Under the pieces are notes generated by a model, which saw only the letters and a list, made by a program, of their open reading frames with translations, ran no database searches and was not told where the DNA came from. This document shows, one piece after another, positions 12,194 through 12,296 of a DNA stretch of 12,296 nt. Each line of letters opens with the position of its first letter. The stretch's first letter is position 1. The position numbers and the translations under genes were made by a program. This DNA comes from an uncultured Candidatus Saccharibacteria bacterium (GTDB lineage Bacteria > Patescibacteria > Saccharimonadia > Saccharimonadales > UBA10212), in the NCBI GenBank assembly GCA_946478715.1, contig CAMLDA010000003.1, positions 1 through 12,296 of the forward strand. Direction: 5' to 3'.

Positions 12194-12296
12194 AACCGCC
12201 CTCCTTGCCTGGAGCTCTGCTCTCAGTCAGTTCAGCTCCGCTTTCATAATGGGCTTAGATGCCGGGCGCCTCAGTATACTGCGTCACGATGGCCAA
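12194..12296 (-). other. Upstream region of the three-gene cluster; possible end of another gene
   Basis: Reading leftward from the window edge, one frame stays open for 13 codons (LAIVTQYTEAPGI) and ends at TAA, 12255-12257. It may be the C-terminus of a gene outside the window, but this is too short to assert. TATACT (reverse complement of 12273-12278) is a -10-like box, but its -35 would lie at or past the edge. No other structure is seen. Confidence 0.25.

Noticed and set aside
1..12296. Insertion sequences, integrases, CRISPR arrays, or an altered genetic code
   Set aside because: No transposase or integrase motifs and no regularly spaced repeats are seen. TGA serves as a normal stop in several genes, so recoding of TGA as in Gracilibacteria/Absconditabacteria is excluded for this window.

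Overview
The window looks like a compact bacterial chromosome of roughly 50-55% GC. It uses the standard bacterial code: TGA ends several genes and is never needed as a sense codon. Genes overlap by 1-4 bases or sit a few bases apart, many have a clear AGGAGG ribosome binding site, and a large share are small membrane or surface proteins with no recognised function. This style, together with a prepilin, a lone LexA DNA-binding domain, an lmo0937-type membrane protein and a DUF2795-like protein, fits an environmental Saccharibacteria/Patescibacteria-type genome. That placement is inference; the window holds no phylogenetic marker beyond one tRNA.

Positions 1-4303 are a surface-polysaccharide block. 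Leftward lie an undecaprenyl-phosphate sugar-1-phosphate transferase and a GT4 glycosyltransferase cut by the window edge. Rightward, from a 21-bp divergent gap, lie an O-antigen ligase/polymerase-like membrane protein, a GtrA-like membrane protein and a LexA-type winged-helix protein without a peptidase domain. Together they would start a lipid-linked glycan, extend it, translocate it and transfer or polymerise it.

Positions 4300-6428 hold a MarR regulator and a 14-helix DHA2/EmrB-QacA drug exporter in one leftward operon. Its promoter lies inside a nested palindrome resembling MarR/SlyA operators. Positions 6432-7851 hold a Pro/Ala-rich tail-anchored protein, a PAP2 phosphatase that probably recycles undecaprenyl diphosphate, a 49-aa lmo0937-type protein and a DUF1761-like protein. 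Positions 7926-8938 hold four leftward small genes: a DUF2795-like protein, a 49-aa basic protein, an acidic/basic protein with a two-helix membrane hairpin, and a 30-aa protein.

The most unusual stretch is 8988-9182. A palindrome, a perfect TATAAT, about 140 nt of structured non-coding sequence and a textbook rightward intrinsic terminator form a self-contained RNA unit. Its core resembles a ydaO/c-di-AMP-type aptamer, yet no rightward gene follows directly. Positions 9203-10804 hold a Ser/Thr/Gly-rich membrane-anchored surface protein and a type IV prepilin fused to a C-terminal domain resembling Ca2+-dependent carbohydrate-binding modules.

The right end holds tRNA-Asn(GTT) with a strong promoter and encoded CCA. 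It converges, 2 bp apart, on a leftward three-gene cluster: a His-rich 92-aa protein, a PH-like-domain protein and a 65-aa two-helix membrane protein.
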